Source: Paenibacillus sp. OV219 (lineage in GTDB: Bacteria > Bacillota > Bacilli > Paenibacillales > Paenibacillaceae). From it: DNA of 64,000 nucleotides. Position 1 is the stretch's first letter. Every line of letters starts with the position of its first letter. The translations under genes and the position numbers were made by a program. The notes beneath the pieces were generated by a model. That model saw nothing but the letters and a program-made list of their open reading frames with translations. It did not search any database and was not told the DNA's origin. Below, in pieces: positions 42,412 through 50,373 of the stretch. Location of the stretch: the NCBI RefSeq assembly GCF_900110075.1, contig NZ_FOCJ01000004.1, positions 372,001 to 436,000 of the forward strand. Reading direction: 5' to 3'.

Positions 42412-43218
42412 CTATAGACTCTGGATATAGCGAATAAAATGCGGCAGCGCGACTTCCGGCTCTTCTATTGAAGGAATCCAGCGTTTCTCCCATTCGAAGG
42501 ATAGCCAGCCTTCATAACCTCTATCAGCTAGCAGTTGGATACATTCCTTAATTGGCACGTCGCCTTCACCGCACAGCGTAGTTTGTCCATGCATGTCCGC
42601 ACCACGAGTATCCTTGATATGTGTGTGCTTAATATAGCGTCCTAATCTTTCATAGGTTAGTTCGAGCGGCTCTCCGTCTCCGTACTTATAGGGATTGTTA
42701 ATATCCCAGAGGACGCCGAATGCGCTGCTGCCAACCTGCTCAATTACGGCAAGCAAAGCGCGGGAATCGGAGAAATCGCCATGTGTCTCCATTAGGACGG
42801 TGACGCCGGTATCTTCGGCATAGCGGCTTACCGCTTGTATGCCCCGTGCCACCTGCGCAATCGTCTCTTCGCGAGCGGTCTCGGTTGGGATTGCATCCCC
42901 GAACACCCGAATATAAGGAACACCAAGCTTTACCGCGAGGTCGACCGCTGCCTTCCCTTCCTCAATAGAAGCTTCAAACTTCGCAAGATCGTGGAAAACG
43001 CAGGATGTATCGAGACTAATGATTTCGAGACCGTGCTCCTTCAGCTGCTGCATGGATTGTTCGATGTTCTGTTGCAGAAATGGCATACAACGATGAACCA
43101 TCATCTCTTGTTCAATGCCGCGTATTTCGATGCCGTCATACCCGAGCGAGGAAGCTTCTCTCAGAATCTGCTCCCAGCTCCAGGTCGGGCATGCCAGTGT
43201 GGAAAATGCTACTTTCAT
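42412..43218 (-). CDS. Sugar-phosphate isomerase/epimerase
   Basis: 268 residues, xylose-isomerase-like TIM barrel. Metal-ligand segments are TVLMETHGDF, FGVLWDINNPYKYG, IKHTHIKDT and GWLSFEWEKRW. Works on keto or aldo sugars. ATG 43216-43218 has GGAGG eight bases upstream; a longer in-frame start at 43311 is not supported. First gene of the importer operon, so it probably acts on the imported sugar or a derivative. Confidence 0.85.
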   Translation of the reverse strand: MKVAFSTLACPTWSWEQILREASSLGYDGIEIRGIEQEMMVHRCMPFLQQNIEQSMQQLKEHGLEIISLDTSCVFHDLAKFEASIEEGKAAVDLAVKLGVPYIRVFGDAIPTETAREETIAQVARGIQAVSRYAEDTGVTVLMETHGDFSDSRALLAVIEQVGSSAFGVLWDINNPYKYGDGEPLELTYERLGRYIKHTHIKDTRGADMHGQTTLCGEGDVPIKECIQLLADRGYEGWLSFEWEKRWIPSIEEPEVALPHFIRYIQSL

Positions 43219-43345
43219 CAGGCTCGCCTCCATTTTCACTCTTGCCCATCGTCTCTCGCCTCTTTCTGATTCAACTGTACGGGATGAAGGAAGAGAAAGA
43301 AATTGGTGCATTTTTCACTCGTTCATCTATTTATCGCTGTCCTTA

Positions 43346-43400
43346 AAATTCGTGAAGAACTGAAAAAACCGACCATACCCGTACGGTAAATTCGTGAACC
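43346..43400. promoter_or_regulatory. Direct-repeat operator candidate between importer and DUF4091 genes
   Basis: AAATTCGTGAA occurs at about 43346 and 43388 in the same orientation, 42 bases (four helical turns) apart, inside the 260-base divergent region that drives both the importer operon and the DUF4091-PfkB genes. Direct repeats of this kind suit AraC-type regulators. A weak -10 TACAAT lies at 43413-43418. Confidence 0.4.
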
Positions 43401-43480
43401 ATACGAAATTGCTACAATTTCACTTTGCCTCGCTAAGGCGCACAATGGCAGTAGTGGTTAAATCAAAGGAGATGATCCGA

Positions 43481-45256
43481 TTGGCGCTAGCGGTGTGGGC
43501 TGTGAATGATGGCGAGAAGATACTGAAGGAGGATCTGGCGAATCCGAATAAAATGGAAAACAGCGTCTGGGATGGCCGTACCGTTCGACTGTTCGGTGCG
43601 AGGAACGAGACGGTTGCGTTTCAAGTCATTGTTGAGGCTGGAGATGCGGAAGCAAGCTCGCTCTATGTGGAGATGTCCGGGCTTGTCCATGACGAGCATG
43701 AGGACTGTCGGATTGAAAATGACTCTGAGCTTAGTGGAGACGAGGCGAGTAATGTTGGCTTGCGGATTGAGGTGTTCACGCAGCATTACTTATACGTCTC
43801 TCCTGATCTCAGCACGGCGCCCCAATGGTTCTATGCAGCGTCCGCGCCTCCACTTCACCGATCCGGCTGGATACCGGATGCGCTTATTCCTGCCAATGCG
43901 AAGCCTCGGCTTGGGGGCCAGCCCGTTCGCGCAGCGGCTCGGGTCAATCAAGGGTTCTGGATTGATATTTATATTCCGCGAGATGCTGAGCTGAAGGCGG
44001 GCATTTATCGGGGGACAGTTACGGTTCGAGATGGTGAGGCGCTTGTCGCTGAACTGCCGATCGAGCTTCAGCTGTATGATTTTGCGCTGCCAGATGAGAA
44101 TCACTCGCTCACTTTCGTCTACGCGAACGATGTGTCGGAGTACTACCCTGAGGTTCCTGATATTCGGGACCGGTTTCGCCGGATGGCACATCGCCATCGT
44201 TTCGATCTCGTCGGCTCCGAAGTCCACAGCCGGAAGTTCGATGCCGAGGCGTTGGAGCAGTATGCGCCTTACTTGAACGGCTCTTTCTTTACGAAAGAGA
44301 ACGGCTATGAAGGGCCAGGCGAGCATGTCGGAGAAGACGTGTTTCCAATCGGCATGTATGGTGCAAAAGTGCTCGGAAGCGAACCGGAGGAGATGCAGCG
44401 CGAAGCGGACAAGTGGGTGGAGTACTTCGAGGCGCTGAAGTGGCCGGGTTCGTACTTCTGCTATCTGATTGATGAGCCGCTCCCGGCAAAATATGAATGG
44501 ATTCGTGAGCAGGCCGCGATTGTGCATGATTCGGTCGGCGCTGGAAAACGGCTGCCGTTGCTAACGACGCGGCGCTATACGCCGGAGATCGAGGATTCGA
44601 TCGATATCTGGTGCGCGCATAAGATCGATCCGGAATCTATGGAGTATTGCCGGGCGAGCGGCGACAAGCTGTGGTTTTATAACGGATACCGACCTTACCA
44701 CGGTTCGCTGATATTGGAAGCGGAAGCAGTCGATATGCGGGTGAATTCTTGGCTGCGATACCGCTATGGCATCAAAGGGTACTTCGTTTGGCACGGCACG
44801 CATTGGCGGCACAACCATCAAGGTCCTCGGGGACGCTGGAACCAGAACGTCTATAGCTACGCGGTTACGTTCATGTATGTCGCGAAGGATGAAGCTGCCT
44901 ATTACGGCGACGACGGTGTTCACTTCGGCAATGGCGACGGCCTCTTGTTCTATCCCGGACGGGAGCCGTTCTTCCGCGAGCAGGATCGCGGTGTTGATGG
45001 ACCAATCAGCTCGATCCGGATGAAAAATTTGCGCCGCGGCATTCAAGATTATGAGTATTTGTGGTTGGCGGCACAGCGCGGATATGCAGCTGAAGCGGAC
45101 GCGATTGCTCGCGAAGCGGTGCCTAGTGGCATGCACGAAACAGTTGTAGGCGGGGAAGCGTCTTGGTCCCCCTGTGGCAGCAAGTGGGATGAGTATCGGA
45201 GACGGACGGCGGAGCTGATTGGGGCTGTTTCAGTAAGTGCTGGAGACCGCCAATAA
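43481..45256 (+). CDS. DUF4091 glycoside-hydrolase-like protein
   Basis: 591 residues from TTG 43481-43483, which has AAAGGAG nine bases upstream; an earlier in-frame ATG has none. An N-terminal beta-sandwich, a TIM-barrel-like region (CYLIDEPLPAKYEWIR, WCAHKIDP, VWHGTHWRHN) and the diagnostic C-terminal MKNLRRGIQDYEYLWLA mark the DUF4091 family, found beside glycan-degradation genes and thought to be glycosidases. No signal peptide, so cytoplasmic. It starts an operon with two PfkB-family kinases. Confidence 0.82.
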   Translation: MALAVWAVNDGEKILKEDLANPNKMENSVWDGRTVRLFGARNETVAFQVIVEAGDAEASSLYVEMSGLVHDEHEDCRIENDSELSGDEASNVGLRIEVFTQHYLYVSPDLSTAPQWFYAASAPPLHRSGWIPDALIPANAKPRLGGQPVRAAARVNQGFWIDIYIPRDAELKAGIYRGTVTVRDGEALVAELPIELQLYDFALPDENHSLTFVYANDVSEYYPEVPDIRDRFRRMAHRHRFDLVGSEVHSRKFDAEALEQYAPYLNGSFFTKENGYEGPGEHVGEDVFPIGMYGAKVLGSEPEEMQREADKWVEYFEALKWPGSYFCYLIDEPLPAKYEWIREQAAIVHDSVGAGKRLPLLTTRRYTPEIEDSIDIWCAHKIDPESMEYCRASGDKLWFYNGYRPYHGSLILEAEAVDMRVNSWLRYRYGIKGYFVWHGTHWRHNHQGPRGRWNQNVYSYAVTFMYVAKDEAAYYGDDGVHFGNGDGLLFYPGREPFFREQDRGVDGPISSIRMKNLRRGIQDYEYLWLAAQRGYAAEADAIAREAVPSGMHETVVGGEASWSPCGSKWDEYRRRTAELIGAVSVSAGDRQ

Positions 45257-45304
45257 AACGACGGAAATCGAAACTTGGACACGGAAACGGAGGCTGCGGT
45301 TAAC

Positions 45305-46264
45305 ATGATGTCAAATTCAGCGCAATCTGGCAGCAAAGTGATCGTCATCGGAGAGTTGAATGTCGATTTGATTTTTGCAGATTCGAACATAACGCCAGAG
45401 CCAAACCGCGAGAGGCTGGTCCGGGATTTCCGACTTGCTCTCGGCTCGTCTTCTGCGATTGCGGCGGCGGGTTTAGCCGGACTCGGGCTTGATGTCGCAT
45501 TCGTCTCCATCGTCGGGGATGACGAATTCGGGCATTTCTGCTTGAAAGAGCTTGCTCGGTTAGGCGTCGATGTAACACATGTTGCGGTGGATAGCTCAGT
45601 ACGTACTGGCGTCACGCTATCGCTGACCGATGGAAGTGACCGCTCGCTGCTTACCTATATGGGCTCGATTGGCTCGGTCACTCCTGCGATGATTCCGATG
45701 GAGCTGTTCAGAGAGGCGTCGCATGTGCATTTCGGCTCTTACTTCCTGCAAGACGCAATGCGGCCGCATTGGCTCGAAGTGTTCCAGCTGGCGAAGGCTT
45801 GCGGGATGACTACATCGTTCGATGCCGGCTGGGACCCGGCGGAGCATTGGGATCGGGAACGGCTGGCAGCTCTGCTCGCGTATACGGATTGGTTTATTCC
45901 GAGCGAGGAGGAAGCGCTGCAGGTGTTCGAGGTGGGAGCGGTTGATGAACTGCCAGGGCGGCTGCCAGCGGAACGGGGAGCGGTGGTTGTAAAGTGCGGC
46001 AGCGCTGGGGCGGTTGGTATCTTCGCGGATGGGCGAGTTGAGTATGCGCCGCCGTTCACGGTGGTTCCGGTCGATACGACCGGGGCCGGCGACTCGTTCA
46101 ACGCCGGCTTCATTGCTGCTAAGCTACGAGACGAGCCGGATCGCGAGGCGCTTGAATACGCCAACGCTTGCGGCGCACTCTCGACGCTTGCCATCGGCGG
46201 GGCTGGTACGGTGACCTTGGATGCGTTGGCGCGGTTTTGGCCGGAAGGGCGGCGGCTGGCATGA
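45305..46264 (+). CDS. PfkB-family carbohydrate kinase
   Basis: 319 residues. The ATP-binding anion-hole motif DTTGAGDSFNAGFIAAKL lies near residues 257-274 with the catalytic Asp in GAGDS; the N-terminal LGSSSAIAAAGLAGLG is the sugar-side GG-type region. Could phosphorylate fructose, ribose, or a keto-deoxy sugar. ATG 45305 has CGGAGG about eleven bases upstream; the TTG at 45275 does not fit a binding site. Its stop overlaps the start of the next kinase (ATGA), so both are translationally coupled. Confidence 0.87.
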   Translation: MMSNSAQSGSKVIVIGELNVDLIFADSNITPEPNRERLVRDFRLALGSSSAIAAAGLAGLGLDVAFVSIVGDDEFGHFCLKELARLGVDVTHVAVDSSVRTGVTLSLTDGSDRSLLTYMGSIGSVTPAMIPMELFREASHVHFGSYFLQDAMRPHWLEVFQLAKACGMTTSFDAGWDPAEHWDRERLAALLAYTDWFIPSEEEALQVFEVGAVDELPGRLPAERGAVVVKCGSAGAVGIFADGRVEYAPPFTVVPVDTTGAGDSFNAGFIAAKLRDEPDREALEYANACGALSTLAIGGAGTVTLDALARFWPEGRRLA

Positions 46265-47415
46265 ATGGTGCGAGTGACATGGGTGGCTTGAGTGGCATGA
46301 GTGATATGAGTGATATGAGTGATATGAGTGACATGAGTGATATGAGTGATATGAGTGATATGAGTGATATGAGTGATATGAGTGATATGAGTGATATGAG
46401 TGATATGAGTGATATGAGTGATATGAGTGATATGAGTGATATGAGTGATATGAGTGATATGAGTGGGAGAGCATCGGGCGGGTTGATCGTGTGCGTATCA
46501 TTGAACACCGCTATTGATAAGCGGTTGCTCGTCCCTGGGTTTCAGCTTGGCGCGGTCAATCGCGCCGTTCAGGTCGATGCAACCGCTGGCGGCAAAGGGC
46601 TGAATGTGGCGCGAGTGGCGCAGTCGCTTGGCGCGGATGTACTTGCCACTGGGTTTGCTGGCGGCAGCAATGGGGATTGGATTAGAAGGAAGCTCGATTC
46701 GATCGGCCTTCCTCATCAGATGGTGCCGATTGTGCAGGAGAGCCGAATCTGTCTCAATGTGATTGATAGTGAGACCGGCCGTTCGACTGAGATGCTTGAG
46801 CCGGGACCGGACATCTCGGCTGCGGAGAAAGGGCAGTTTCTTGCACTGTGGCAGAAGCTGTGCGTGCCACGGCGGTGGCTGACACTGTCTGGCAGCTTGC
46901 CGCGCGGGCTGGGGGACGCTTTTTACGCGCAGCTTGTTGGGATTGCGCGGGGAGCCGGAGCCTGCGTCGTGCTGGATACGAGCGGCGAGCCGCTGAAGCT
47001 CGGTGTTATGGGCGGACCGCATACGGTGAAGCCGAACGAGGAGGAATTTCGGCAGTGGAGCGGTGCAGACCCGCGCGATTATGCGGCAGTGCGGCGAGTG
47101 GCGGCAGAGCTTGGCAGCTATGGCGTGCAGACGCTGCTTGTGTCACTGGGGAGCGAAGGCTGCCTCGCGGTTAAGCCGAACGGCAGCTTGTGGCTGGCGT
47201 TCCCCCCTGCGGTGGACGCCGTCAATCCGGTCGGCAGTGGCGACTCCTTCGTCGCCGGTTGGACCGTCGCCTGCTCGCGCGGGCTGGACGTCCCGGACGC
47301 GCTGCGCTGCGCGGTTGCAGCGGGAACCGTCAACGCGATGTCCCCGGGCACCGGCGAAGTGAACCGGGAAGCGGCGGAGGCAATGGCGATGCGAGTCGTC
47401 GTGACCGAACTCTAG
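46261..47415 (+). CDS. 1-phosphofructokinase/LacC-like PfkB kinase with (Met-Ser-Asp)n N-terminus
   Basis: 384 residues. After ~70 residues that are mostly Met-Ser-Asp repeats, the domain starts at LIVCVSLNTAIDKRLLVPGF, typical of FruK/LacC kinases; the sugar site GGKGLNVARVAQSLG and ATP site NPVGSGDSFVAGW (~320-332) are intact. It would phosphorylate fructose-1-P or tagatose-6-P type sugars. The first ATG overlaps the previous stop (ATGA). Each repeat carries an in-frame ATG behind GAGTGAT, so initiation could occur at several repeats, and the number of copies is probably variable. Confidence 0.85.
   Translation: MNGASDMGGLSGMSDMSDMSDMSDMSDMSDMSDMSDMSDMSDMSDMSDMSDMSDMSDMSDMSDMSDMSGRASGGLIVCVSLNTAIDKRLLVPGFQLGAVNRAVQVDATAGGKGLNVARVAQSLGADVLATGFAGGSNGDWIRRKLDSIGLPHQMVPIVQESRICLNVIDSETGRSTEMLEPGPDISAAEKGQFLALWQKLCVPRRWLTLSGSLPRGLGDAFYAQLVGIARGAGACVVLDTSGEPLKLGVMGGPHTVKPNEEEFRQWSGADPRDYAAVRRVAAELGSYGVQTLLVSLGSEGCLAVKPNGSLWLAFPPAVDAVNPVGSGDSFVAGWTVACSRGLDVPDALRCAVAAGTVNAMSPGTGEVNREAAEAMAMRVVVTEL
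46297..46458 (+). repeat. 9-bp microsatellite, 18 copies (ATGAGTGAT)
   Basis: Perfect or near-perfect ATGAGTGAT units (one is GAC instead of GAT) fill 162 bases inside the PfkB kinase start. 9 bp keeps the frame, so copy-number changes alter protein length but not the reading frame. Confidence 0.97.
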
Positions 47416-47423
47416 TTTTGTTT

Positions 47424-47460
47424 AAAGGACAGCCGTAAGTGGCTGTCCTTTGTGTTTCTT
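47424..47460 (+). terminator. Intrinsic terminator after the PfkB operon
   Basis: AAAGGACAGCC and GGCTGTCCTTT are perfect complements around GTAAGT, followed by a T-rich stretch (GTGTTTCTTTT). Eight bases after the kinase stop. Confidence 0.85.
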
Positions 47461-47601
47461 TTGCAGTCTATGGGTTTTCCACTGCCCCCCATACTCCACT
47501 AACGCCATCCTGTCGCTCGATACCCTTCCCAACCGCCGAACTCTTAACTAACCTCGCAACCTTGCAATGCTTATTAGAGCGAAATCTCTGCTTTGAGCGG
47601 C

Positions 47602-48265
47602 TAGTGCTAGTTGGTCTAGTGACTACACCAACAGAGATGCGGAGAATGGTGAGAAAACAGCTAATCCAGTGGACCACATTGCTGAGAATCCAGCGAGGAA
47701 GGTGAAAGAGTGTACTCCAGGGATCTACTTTGGCGGAAATCCGATGAAATGAGTGAATGTAGCTGGTCTAGTGGACTTCTTGGGCGGAATTCCGGCGAAT
47801 TGAGTGAATGTAGCTGGTCTGCTGGACCTCTTTGGCGGAATTCCGGCGAATGCTGTGAATGTAGCTGGTCTGCTGGACCTCTTCGGCGGAATTCCAGCGA
47901 ATTGAGTGAATGTAGCTGGTCTGCTGGACCTCTTTGGCGGAATTCCGGCAAATTGAGTGAATGTAGCTGGTCTGCTGGACCTCTTCGGCGGAATTCCGGC
48001 GAATTGAGTGAATGTAGCTGGTCTGCTGGACCTCTTTGGCGGAATTCCGGCGAATGCTGTGAATGTAGCTGGTCTGCTGGACCTCTTTGACGGAATTCCA
48101 GCGAATTGAGTGAATGTAGTTAGTCTGCTGGACCTCTTTGGCGGAATTCCGGCGAATTGAGTGAATGTAGCTGGTCTGCTGGACCTCTTTGGCGGAAATC
48201 CGGTGAGTTGAGTGAATGTAGCTGGTCTGCTGGACCTCTTTGGCGGAAACTTTCCGCCGAAATCA
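47602..48265 (+). repeat. 51-bp tandem repeat array B, ten good and three worn units
   Basis: Units start GAATGTAGCTGGTCTGCTGG, followed by ACCTCTTTGGCGGAATTCCG, at 47755, 47806, 47857, 47908, 47959, 48010, 48061, 48112, 48163 and 48214; worn units lie at about 47602, 47653 and 47704, still in 51-base phase. Frames are open because 51 is divisible by three, but no binding site precedes them, so no genes are called. Between two gene terminators; the core AGCTGGTYTGCTGGAC matches array A on the other strand. Confidence 0.95.
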
Positions 48266-48289
48266 CCAAAGAGGATCCCGCAAGGATCC

Positions 48290-48349
48290 CCTATTCCTAT
48301 TCCTATTCCTACTCCTACTCCTACTCCTACTCCTACTCCTACTACTCCC
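48290..48349. repeat. CCTATT/CCTACT hexanucleotide microsatellite
   Basis: A run of CCTATT then CCTACT units lies directly after array B and overlaps the stop codon of the minus-strand dehydrogenase gene (48342-48344), so slippage could alter its end. It follows a hairpin with CCTCTTTGG and CCAAAGAGG arms at 48235-48274. Confidence 0.85.
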
Positions 48350-49367
48350 GCCCTCGCCAATCCAGAATTACGCCGCACGCGCGGTTCTTATGGTGCAGCA
48401 GCAGCTCATACGCCCGCTTCGCTTCCGAGCTCGGCAGCCGGTGCGTAATGAACGGCTCTACGCAGAGCGTTCCGCTCTGAATCATGCCGAGCACCTCTCG
48501 GTAGAGCTCGCCCGAGGTCGGCAGTCCTTCGACTCCCTTCAGCGAAGCATGTGCTCCCGTCAAGCTCACGCCTTTGCGATGGATGAGCTCGTACACGTTC
48601 AACGTCACGAGCCCTCGCGTCGAACCGAGCAGGATCACTTGACCGAGCTGCCGACACAGCTCCAGCGCTGTAATAACCAGCTCGGGCACGCCGCTCGCTT
48701 CAACCACAATGTCCGGGTCCTTGCCGCCTGTGATACGATGAACATCTTCCCGAAGCGCCGCCTTCCCAACGTCGCCGCCAGAGAGCACAACATGCGTAAC
48801 GCCTGTCTGTTTTGCCAGCTCAAGCCGCTCAGGCACAACATCGATGCCGATTGGAATGGCACCGCGCTGCGCGAATAGCTGTGCAGCTAAGTTGCCGACG
48901 AGCCCCATGCCGAGGACAGCGACATAATCGCCTGGCTTCACACGAGATAAGAGCACCGACGTCATCGAAATTTCGGCGATTCGTCCGAATAGCGCAAGCT
49001 CCGGCCTCAAGCCGTCTGGCAGCCGGACAACCAAATCATCTGCAGCTTCCAGCACTTCATGACTCGCATGATGCCCCGCCGTGAAGACACAGTCGCCGCG
49101 TGCAAAACCGCTGCCCGCTCCCGCTTCAATGACCTCACCTACCGTCGAGTACCCCGGATGGAACGGAAACTTTGCGAACCGATTGGCGGGATTCGGCAAA
49201 TCAATATGCGTGCCTGTATATAAGGCCAGCTCCGTTCCCGGGCTGATCAGGCTGTACTGCGTCTCAACAAGGACGTCACGCTCGCCCAGCTGCGACGACT
49301 CAAACGAACTCTCTTCATATTGAACCGAATAAGGACCGGGAAACCGCAGTTTCGTTATATGACGCAT
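48342..49367 (-). CDS. Zinc-dependent alcohol dehydrogenase-like protein
   Basis: 341 residues, medium-chain dehydrogenase fold. The NAD-binding motif VAVLGMGLVGNLAAQLF (~150-166) and the N-terminal GTELALYTGT region are recognisable; the catalytic zinc ligands are GHHASHE-like (His pair) rather than the typical CxxH, so activity may not need the classical zinc. ATG 49365-49367 follows GGGGAG and overlaps the end of the upstream kinase gene by 53 bases. Oxidises a sugar alcohol or polyol in this island. Confidence 0.83.
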   Translation of the reverse strand: MRHITKLRFPGPYSVQYEESSFESSQLGERDVLVETQYSLISPGTELALYTGTHIDLPNPANRFAKFPFHPGYSTVGEVIEAGAGSGFARGDCVFTAGHHASHEVLEAADDLVVRLPDGLRPELALFGRIAEISMTSVLLSRVKPGDYVAVLGMGLVGNLAAQLFAQRGAIPIGIDVVPERLELAKQTGVTHVVLSGGDVGKAALREDVHRITGGKDPDIVVEASGVPELVITALELCRQLGQVILLGSTRGLVTLNVYELIHRKGVSLTGAHASLKGVEGLPTSGELYREVLGMIQSGTLCVEPFITHRLPSSEAKRAYELLLHHKNRACGVILDWRGRE

Positions 49368-50373
49368 CGTCATCTCCCCAATCCACCTCCTTCTCACACT
49401 GGGATGCATACGCAACCGCGCCAATTAATCCCGCTGAGTCGCCGAGCGCCGCCCTTAGGACAACCGGCTTTTTCGAATTCACGTACCGGCTGTTAATTTT
49501 CTCCCGGACAGGTCCGAGCAAGAGCTCGCCAGCCTCCGCAACGCCGCCGCCAACAATAACCGCATCCGGATTAAGCAGACAAACGGCTGTCAACAGCTTC
49601 GAAGCAAGCACCTCCCCGACATGACGAAAAATCTCCCGCGCTGCAGCATCTCCCGCGCTCGCCGCCTGATAAACATCCAATGCACTTGGCCTGCGTCCCA
49701 GCAAACTTAGCTTCGTCCCACCTTCCCCCAATGAAGCTACTGCCTCTGCTGCTAACCGGGAAATTCCGGTCGCCGACACGATACTTTCCACGCAGCCGCG
49801 CTCGCCGCATGCACATAACGCCGATTCCCCAGCAACCGGATCATGCCCAATCTCACCGGCAAAATAATCCCCGCCCCGCACAATCCGACCATCCACAAAT
49901 GTCGCTGCCGCAATCCCCGTGCCGACGGTCAAACATAGTACATTTCGGTAGCCTCGCCCCGCTCCTGCCAGCACTTCACCAAGTCCGTAGATCCGTACAT
50001 CATTGTCGATGTGAACGGGAACGCCAAGCCTGTCGCTCATCTGCTCCGCAAAAGGTACGTTGAACCATCCCTTATTGGAGGCTGCCTCAGCCCTACCACG
50101 AACCGGATCTACCCGTCCCGGTACGCCCATGCCGCAGAGCGCAAGTCCATCCTTGCAATCAACCTCCAAGACAAGCCGCTCGATCTCCTCTTGCAGCAGG
50201 TCAAAGAATCCCGCCGGATGATCCGTCCTCCCCGGCAAATGCGGCAGAAGAGTTGGCACAGAACGTTTGCCAAGCAGCCGTCGTGATCGGTCAAAGATAC
50301 CGATAACCGTATTCGTTCCGCCAATATCGACTCCGACATAAGCTTGCTTAAACGAGGGTTGCAGCTCACTCAT
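49315..50373 (-). CDS. ROK-family sugar kinase
   Basis: 352 residues. ATP motif VGVDIGGTNTVIGIFD at the N-terminus, sugar-binding GEIGHDPVAGESALCACGER and the zinc cluster CACGERGCVES (~186-196). ROK kinases phosphorylate glucose, GlcNAc or ManNAc; between NagA and other amino-sugar genes, GlcNAc kinase is the best guess. ATG 50371-50373 has GGAGGG upstream and overlaps the NagA stop by eight bases. The C-terminus continues 53 bases into the dehydrogenase gene. Confidence 0.88.
   Translation of the reverse strand: MSELQPSFKQAYVGVDIGGTNTVIGIFDRSRRLLGKRSVPTLLPHLPGRTDHPAGFFDLLQEEIERLVLEVDCKDGLALCGMGVPGRVDPVRGRAEAASNKGWFNVPFAEQMSDRLGVPVHIDNDVRIYGLGEVLAGAGRGYRNVLCLTVGTGIAAATFVDGRIVRGGDYFAGEIGHDPVAGESALCACGERGCVESIVSATGISRLAAEAVASLGEGGTKLSLLGRRPSALDVYQAASAGDAAAREIFRHVGEVLASKLLTAVCLLNPDAVIVGGGVAEAGELLLGPVREKINSRYVNSKKPVVLRAALGDSAGLIGAVAYASQCEKEVDWGDDDASYNETAVSRSLFGSI

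Noticed and set aside
46119-46508. Leu-Ile-Ser and Ser-Tyr-His repeat frames opposite the Met-Ser-Asp satellite
   Set aside because: Complement of the 9-bp repeat; no start signals.
47661-48378. Open frames through array B on both strands, one with a long Val-Gly run from the hexanucleotide repeat
   Set aside because: Same repeat artefact; no binding sites, low-complexity residues, and strand-symmetric openness.
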